DNA from: Nitrospinaceae bacterium UBA3496
Lineage (GTDB): Bacteria > UBA8248
Assembly: GCA_002377645.1 (NCBI GenBank)
Contig: DFQF01000063.1
Location: forward strand, 1 to 20,811
Direction: 5' to 3'
DNA length: 20,811 bases
Part shown: one piece after another, positions 16,893-20,811 of the stretch
How positions within the stretch are numbered: the first letter of the stretch is position 1
Layout: the number at the start of each line of letters is the position of its first letter
Notes under the pieces: model-generated
Told to the model about the DNA's origin: nothing
Seen by the model: the letters and a program-made list of their open reading frames with translations, nothing else
Databases searched by the model: none
Translations under genes and position numbers: made by a program

Positions 16893-17903
16893 CTATTCGC
16901 TCTTGAGATTAAAAACTTCCGATAAAAGTTCATATGTTTTTAAACGTGCTTCAAACGAGTGCAAGGTATTTACAATAACTAATTCGTTAACTCCACATTT
17001 CTTTGAAAATTCTAGCAACTTTTCTTTAATTTGTTCTGGATTTCCAACTATAGTCCTTCTTCTTATGCTATCAGCAAAGTTACGCTCTAACTCAGTCCAA
17101 TTATATGAAAGAGACTCGTCAGGAGTAGGTACACCCCCTCCTTCACCTCGTCTACTCCTGAGCATCATTAGAGGTCTACTTTCTGCTAAATATTTAGCTT
17201 CTTCTTCTGTTTCTGCACAAACAACAAAAATTGCTAGGCTGCATGAAGGTTCTCTATTTTCAGATGAAGGCTTAAAGTTTTTTTTATAATAATCCATTAC
17301 CTGACTGGCCCCATTTCCACTAATAAAATGCGCGAAACAAAACGAAACTCCAAAATGTGAGGCAATAATTGCTCCCTGATCAGAAGAACCTAATAGCCAC
17401 ATCTGTGGAATGCTCTCTCCAACAGGCATCGCGGCAACTTTTTTAAATGGATGATCATCCTGAAGATCTCCAGACAGCCAACATCTAAGATCTCTTATTT
17501 TCTGAGGAAATCTATCTACGTTAAAATCATCAGAATTAAGTGATAATGCGGAAGAAGTTAAGCGATCCGCTCCAGGTGCACGACCCAGACCTAAATCAAT
17601 TCTTCCAGGATAGATTGATTCAAGAACTCTGAAATTTTCTGCAACTTTTAAAGGGCTATAATGACTTAACATAACTCCTCCAGAACCTACTCGAATAGTT
17701 GAAGTCATAGAAGCCAGTTGTCCGATAAGAACTTCAGGAGACGTCCCAGCAAACATAGGATGGCTATGGTGCTCAGCTACCCAGAATCGATAGTAACCTA
17801 ATTCTTCTGCTTTCTTTGCAAGAAGTAAAGTTTCCCTAATTGCATCAGAAGGGGTACAACCTTTACGAATTGGAGATTGATCTAAAACGCTCAAACGTAA
17901 CAT
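16893..17903 (-). CDS. LLM-class flavin-dependent oxidoreductase, YhbW-like
   Basis: This 336-residue luciferase-like protein belongs to a different subgroup from its downstream neighbour. The start LSVLDQSPIRKG, then GYYRFWVAEHHSHPMFAGTS (37-56), IRVGSGGVMLSHYSPLKVAE, and PGRIDLGLGRAPGADRLT are typical of the E. coli YhbW-like alkanal-monooxygenase-type group. Substrate and flavin partner are unknown. The ribosome binding site AGGAA (17917-17913) contains the last bases of the upstream BON gene's TAG stop (17918-17916), so translation is probably coupled to the lipoprotein gene. Fold assignment is secure; specific activity is not. Confidence 0.9.
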   Translation of the reverse strand: MLRLSVLDQSPIRKGCTPSDAIRETLLLAKKAEELGYYRFWVAEHHSHPMFAGTSPEVLIGQLASMTSTIRVGSGGVMLSHYSPLKVAENFRVLESIYPGRIDLGLGRAPGADRLTSSALSLNSDDFNVDRFPQKIRDLRCWLSGDLQDDHPFKKVAAMPVGESIPQMWLLGSSDQGAIIASHFGVSFCFAHFISGNGASQVMDYYKKNFKPSSENREPSCSLAIFVVCAETEEEAKYLAESRPLMMLRSRRGEGGGVPTPDESLSYNWTELERNFADSIRRRTIVGNPEQIKEKLLEFSKKCGVNELVIVNTLHSFEARLKTYELLSEVFNLKSE

Positions 17904-17915
17904 CGAATTGTCTTC

Positions 17916-18551
17916 CTAAGGTAATTTTTCTGGACGAATCTCTATGAAACTTTTCACACTGACAACATCTGTTATTCCACAAATTACATGAACGATTCTC
18001 TTTTTATTTTTTAGATTGTACGCCTCACCTATCAAAAAAACTTCACCTTCTATAGTTCGCCATTGAGTATTAAAAATTGAAGAATTGCCTAACGCTAAAA
18101 GTTTAAGTCTTATTGTTTGATTTATTAAAAAGTCACCTAATACGGAATGTCTATCATTAGATTCTCTTAAATTTACAATTTTTTTACATTCCCCACTCAC
18201 CATATCATTAATTTTCTTTTCTTTTGTATAAGTAATTTCATTATATAATTTTTCTACATTAGGATAATTTAAAACATATTTTCGAATCTTTTTGTACATC
18301 AAATAATCTCTAGTTTTTCCAGTCAAAAGGACTTTTCGATTCCACACATCAACATTTACTTCTAAAAGAGTATTCGGATCTAAACCCATCAACCCTGAAA
18401 CAATCCCTGAACGCATTGAGAAATCAAATATTTGTTCTTCGTGCTCTCTGTCTTCAACAATCTTCTCGGCTAAACCTACAAAAGCATACTGACAACCAGT
18501 AATGAAACAAAAAACAAGAATGAAAATAATTTTATAAAATGAAAAATTCAT
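17916..18551 (-). CDS. Lipoprotein with two BON domains
   Basis: Counted from ATG 18551, the protein has 211 residues, a hydrophobic signal and a lipobox FITG-C with lipidated Cys20. The next residue is Gln, so outer-membrane sorting is expected by the E. coli +2 rule. Two BON-like domains follow, at about 43-110 (clear: TLLEVNVDVWNRKVLLTGKT, then YPNVEKLYNEI) and about 138-205 (weaker: TEGEV-like turn in IEGEVFLIGEAYN). BON domains bind phospholipid or other envelope parts; E. coli DolP/YraP has the same layout and supports outer-membrane integrity. The frame extends to ATG 18569, but GGAA at 18561-18558 suits ATG 18551 better. It heads a unit with two cytoplasmic flavin oxidoreductases, an odd pairing. 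Confidence 0.82.
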   Translation of the reverse strand: MNFSFYKIIFILVFCFITGCQYAFVGLAEKIVEDREHEEQIFDFSMRSGIVSGLMGLDPNTLLEVNVDVWNRKVLLTGKTRDYLMYKKIRKYVLNYPNVEKLYNEITYTKEKKINDMVSGECKKIVNLRESNDRHSVLGDFLINQTIRLKLLALGNSSIFNTQWRTIEGEVFLIGEAYNLKNKKRIVHVICGITDVVSVKSFIEIRPEKLP

Positions 18552-18655
18552 TTTATTTTCCAATATCATGAGACTAGGGATATTTCATATATCTATAAGG
18601 GCAAAAATGAAACCTGTTGCATATCAAAACCAAAAACGTCAATATACATGAAATT

Positions 18656-18671
18656 ATTTTATTCATAAAAT
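18656..18671. repeat. Perfect inverted repeat upstream of the AtzG/amidase pair
   Basis: ATTTTAT-TC-ATAAAAT is a perfect 7-base inverted repeat with a 2-base centre. A second palindrome, AGGTAACCT (18672-18680), follows directly and contains the AGG that serves as ribosome binding site for the ATG at 18682. Together they could be an operator or could mask the ribosome binding site, but in A+T-rich DNA the first repeat could arise by chance. Confidence 0.4.
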
Positions 18672-18681
18672 AGGTAACCTT

Positions 18682-18876
18682 ATGACCCCAGAAAAAGATG
18701 CATTCGAAACAAGTTGGAAAATTCTTTTTAATGAAACTATTGACAAAGAATCACTTTCTGATATTCAAAAGATATGTATTGATTCACTAGAATCTGAAAA
18801 AAAGATTTCAGATTTCATTTCCTCCGATATTGAGCCAATGCATAAGATCCCAAATCAAATTCTTCTTGAAAAATAA
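18682..18876 (+). CDS. Small GatC/AtzG-like amidase partner
   Basis: This is a 64-residue acidic, helix-prone protein. It lies one base upstream of an amidase gene and has AGG at 18672-18674, 7 bases before its ATG. Size, position and the C-terminal SSDIEPMHKI suggest a GatC-type or AtzG-type (DUF4089) protein. Such proteins wrap around and stabilise a GatA/AtzE-type amidase. The sequence is too short and divergent for certainty. GatC would imply glutamine-dependent amidation of Asp-tRNA or Glu-tRNA, but no gatB is adjacent, which favours the AtzG reading (biuret, carboxybiuret or similar amide hydrolysis). Overlap-like spacing indicates co-translation with the amidase. Confidence 0.6.
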   Translation: MTPEKDAFETSWKILFNETIDKESLSDIQKICIDSLESEKKISDFISSDIEPMHKIPNQILLEK

Positions 18877-18877
18877 A

Positions 18878-20293
18878 ATGCAAAATATAACTAATTCTTA
18901 CGCTTTCGAAATTGTTTCTTCCATAAAAAATCGGGAAATCAGTGCATTGGAGGTAGCTAATGCTTATCTTTCAAGATGCAAATCAATAGGCGAGAAACTC
19001 AACACATGGATAACTTTAGATGAAGAAACTATTATCTCTCGTGCAAATGAGATTGACAACCTAATAGAAACTGGCAAAAACCCTGGGGCTTTATGTGGAG
19101 TTCCCATAGGAATTAAAGATCTGATTGACATGGAAAATTACCCAACTACCTCTGGAAGTTTGATTGAGAAAAAAAATATAGCAAAATTTGATTCTACTAT
19201 TGTTTCAAAATTAAAAGATGCTGGAGCAAATATATTTGGCAAGCTTAACCTTCATGAATTTGCTTTTGGACCAACTGGCCTTAACCCCCATTATGGAGAT
19301 CAGAAAAATCCTTGGAATCCGGAGCATATGACAGGTGGTTCAAGTGGAGGATCAGGTAATAGTGTAGTCACTTCTCAAGTGCCAATTTCGATTGGCTCAG
19401 ATACAGGAGGTTCAATTCGTATTCCTTCATCTCTATGCGGTTCTTATGGATTTAAACCTACCTTAGGATTAGTAAGTAAATTTCGTTGTATGCCTCTATC
19501 CTGGTCACTTGACACTTTTGGGCCACTATCAATGTCTATTGAGGATTGCGCTCTATTTATGTCAGTCACTGCTGGATTTGATCCACATGATTCGTTTTCT
19601 ATTCATTCTGATCAGTTGAATTTCATTGATGAGTTAAAAAAGAACGATTTACACAAAATAAAAATAGGACACGCAAGAAGTTTTTATGAAAAAAACACAG
19701 ACAAAAAAATCGTCACCAGAATGAATGAAATCCTACATCAAATTTCAGAATTAGGAATTGAGATTATAGAAATAGATATTCCTAACCTTGATTTGGCCTA
19801 CGATGCATGTACTTCCATTATGGTTTCAGAGGCCGCTGCAGTACATGAAAAAAGAATGCGACATTTTGCAGATAAATATGACCCTCAAGTAATAGAAAGG
19901 ATTAAACCTGGATTCTTCGTTCCTGCAACAACTTACATACAGTCACAACGATTTAGGCGAGAATGGGTTCAAAAAGTGACAGACAGGATTTTTACAAAAG
20001 TCGATGCTATTTTAGCTCCTACTACTCCAATCACAGCTCCTCTAAGAAGCGAACATAGTGTTTTTCTAAACGGCAAAAAGAAACAAACTAGAGGGCTACT
20101 CATCTCATTAACAAGGCTATGGAATTTTTACGGAGGACCTTCTATTTCTATGCCAATCGGGAACACAGAACACGGACTTCCATTTGGGGCTCAACTAATG
20201 GGACAAATACTAAGTGATGATAAACTCCTAGGAATAGCATATAGCTTACAACAAGAAAAAATTTGTGAGGCAAAAAGAATTTCTGAAATTTAG
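18878..20293 (+). CDS. Amidase signature enzyme (GatA/AtzE family)
   Basis: The 471-residue serine amidase hydrolyses a carboxamide or transfers its ammonia. The catalytic triad is complete: Lys80 (GVPIGIKDL), cis-Ser155 (TGGSSGGSG) and nucleophile Ser179 (SDTGGSIRIPS). The C-terminal LPFGAQLMGQ is also typical. The frame extends to a TTG at 18830, inside the upstream gene, but ATG 18878 matches the usual family start (AFEIVSSIKNREISALEVANAYL) and sits one base after the upstream stop. Without gatB nearby, a role as AtzE-like or general amidase is more likely than tRNA amidation, though gatB could lie elsewhere. It converges on glyA with a 24-base gap in which I see no clear terminator. Confidence 0.9.
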   Translation: MQNITNSYAFEIVSSIKNREISALEVANAYLSRCKSIGEKLNTWITLDEETIISRANEIDNLIETGKNPGALCGVPIGIKDLIDMENYPTTSGSLIEKKNIAKFDSTIVSKLKDAGANIFGKLNLHEFAFGPTGLNPHYGDQKNPWNPEHMTGGSSGGSGNSVVTSQVPISIGSDTGGSIRIPSSLCGSYGFKPTLGLVSKFRCMPLSWSLDTFGPLSMSIEDCALFMSVTAGFDPHDSFSIHSDQLNFIDELKKNDLHKIKIGHARSFYEKNTDKKIVTRMNEILHQISELGIEIIEIDIPNLDLAYDACTSIMVSEAAAVHEKRMRHFADKYDPQVIERIKPGFFVPATTYIQSQRFRREWVQKVTDRIFTKVDAILAPTTPITAPLRSEHSVFLNGKKKQTRGLLISLTRLWNFYGGPSISMPIGNTEHGLPFGAQLMGQILSDDKLLGIAYSLQQEKICEAKRISEI

Positions 20294-20317
20294 TGAATTC
20301 TTTTAAAAATTAACTCT

Positions 20318-20811
20318 TTACTGTGGCCTTGAGCCCATAGGACCCATAGGGAATCTATCGCATAACTCTCTTACATCATCGCGTATAGAAGATAATTTTC
20401 CTTCATTTTCTATATCGTCTAAGACATCAGATATCCAATTTCCAATAAGTTTTAATTCATTTTCTTTCATATTTCTCGAGGTAATAGCTGCAGTCCCAAT
20501 TCTAACACCACTCGTAAATGCAGGCTTCCTAGTATCATATGGGATAGAATTTTTATTCACTGTGATGCCTGCTTTTCCTAAGGCAATTTCAGCTTTTTTG
20601 CCACTGAATCCAGCTTCTCTTAAATCCAATAAAATTAAATGATTATCGGTACCATCAGAAACTAGATTCAGACCTTTTTCAGATAAAACTGTTGCAAGTT
20701 TTTTAGAATTCTTCACTATTTGCGAAGCATAATTTTTAAATTCGTCAGTGGCGGCTTCTTTAAAAGCAACTGCTTTTCCCGCTATAACATGCATTAATGG
20801 ACCACCTTGCA
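20318..20811 (-). CDS. glyA: Serine hydroxymethyltransferase, C-terminal part (runs off the window)
   Basis: This PLP enzyme interconverts serine plus tetrahydrofolate and glycine plus methylene-tetrahydrofolate. Only the last 160 or so residues are inside the window. The frame is open to the edge and reads QGGPLMHVIAGKAVAFKEA, the diagnostic stretch just after the PLP-lysine region, which lies outside. GSIPYD-like NKNSIPYDTRKP and SGVRIGTAAITSR are also typical (folate and PLP contacts). The Met at 20794 is internal, not a start. After the usual end near LCDRFP the protein carries an extra tail MGPMGSRPQ, longer than the short ending I recall for most relatives. Confidence 0.93.
   Translation of the reverse strand, partial: QGGPLMHVIAGKAVAFKEAATDEFKNYASQIVKNSKKLATVLSEKGLNLVSDGTDNHLILLDLREAGFSGKKAEIALGKAGITVNKNSIPYDTRKPAFTSGVRIGTAAITSRNMKENELKLIGNWISDVLDDIENEGKLSSIRDDVRELCDRFPMGPMGSRPQ

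Noticed and set aside
20294..20317. Possible bidirectional terminator between the amidase and glyA
   Set aside because: Only a T/A-rich stretch is present, with no GC-containing stem.
1..20811. Defence island, prophage, CRISPR or transposon
   Set aside because: No repeat array, integrase, transposase, tRNA or restriction gene is present, and composition looks uniform throughout.

Overview
The window is A+T-rich, densely coding bacterial DNA: seventeen genes, no RNA genes, no mobile elements, no CRISPR. The longest stretch without a gene is about 170 bases (3387-3558). LexA and UvrA make it bacterial. A lipobox protein with two BON domains suggests an outer membrane. The mix of flavin monooxygenases, a molybdenum hydroxylase subunit, a GGT-family enzyme, an amidase and a PAC2 protein fits uncultured, probably marine, lineages, but I cannot name the phylum: PAC2 is best known from Actinobacteria and Archaea, and the BON lipoprotein from Gram-negative bacteria.

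Layout. At the left, on the + strand, lie a small cupin (89-442) and an MFS transporter (545-1684) that may lack its N-terminus because of a frameshift. A TPP-dependent acetolactate-synthase-type enzyme (1713-3386, minus) is divergent from lexA (3559-4182, plus). From 15599 leftwards to 4191, eight minus-strand genes follow head to tail with gaps of 8 to 40 bases: PAC2 protein, molybdenum hydroxylase large subunit, sugar-phosphate nucleotidyltransferase, GGT-family hydrolase, secreted phosphodiester-glycosidase-like protein, SDR-family protein, uvrA, and an EamA transporter. A second minus-strand unit (18551 to 15700) holds the BON lipoprotein and two unrelated luciferase-like flavin oxidoreductases; it ends at a terminator-like hairpin. 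At the right, on the + strand, a small GatC/AtzG-like protein and an amidase form a pair (18682-20293), converging on the 3' part of glyA (serine hydroxymethyltransferase), which runs off the window.

How the genes relate. Most are metabolic genes of broad families whose substrates cannot be read from sequence. DNA repair is represented by lexA and uvrA. The GGT-family hydrolase, molybdenum hydroxylase and AtzG/AtzE-like amidase pair all belong to families used in catabolism of amides, purines or N-heterocycles, but a shared pathway is conjecture. I did not find a clear new defence or mobile system. The points most worth checking are a phased direct repeat in the lexA promoter that could be an unusual LexA operator, a non-canonical first zinc site in UvrA, an SDR protein without the usual catalytic Tyr and Lys, an EamA gene with no ordinary start codon, and a possible frameshift in the MFS gene.
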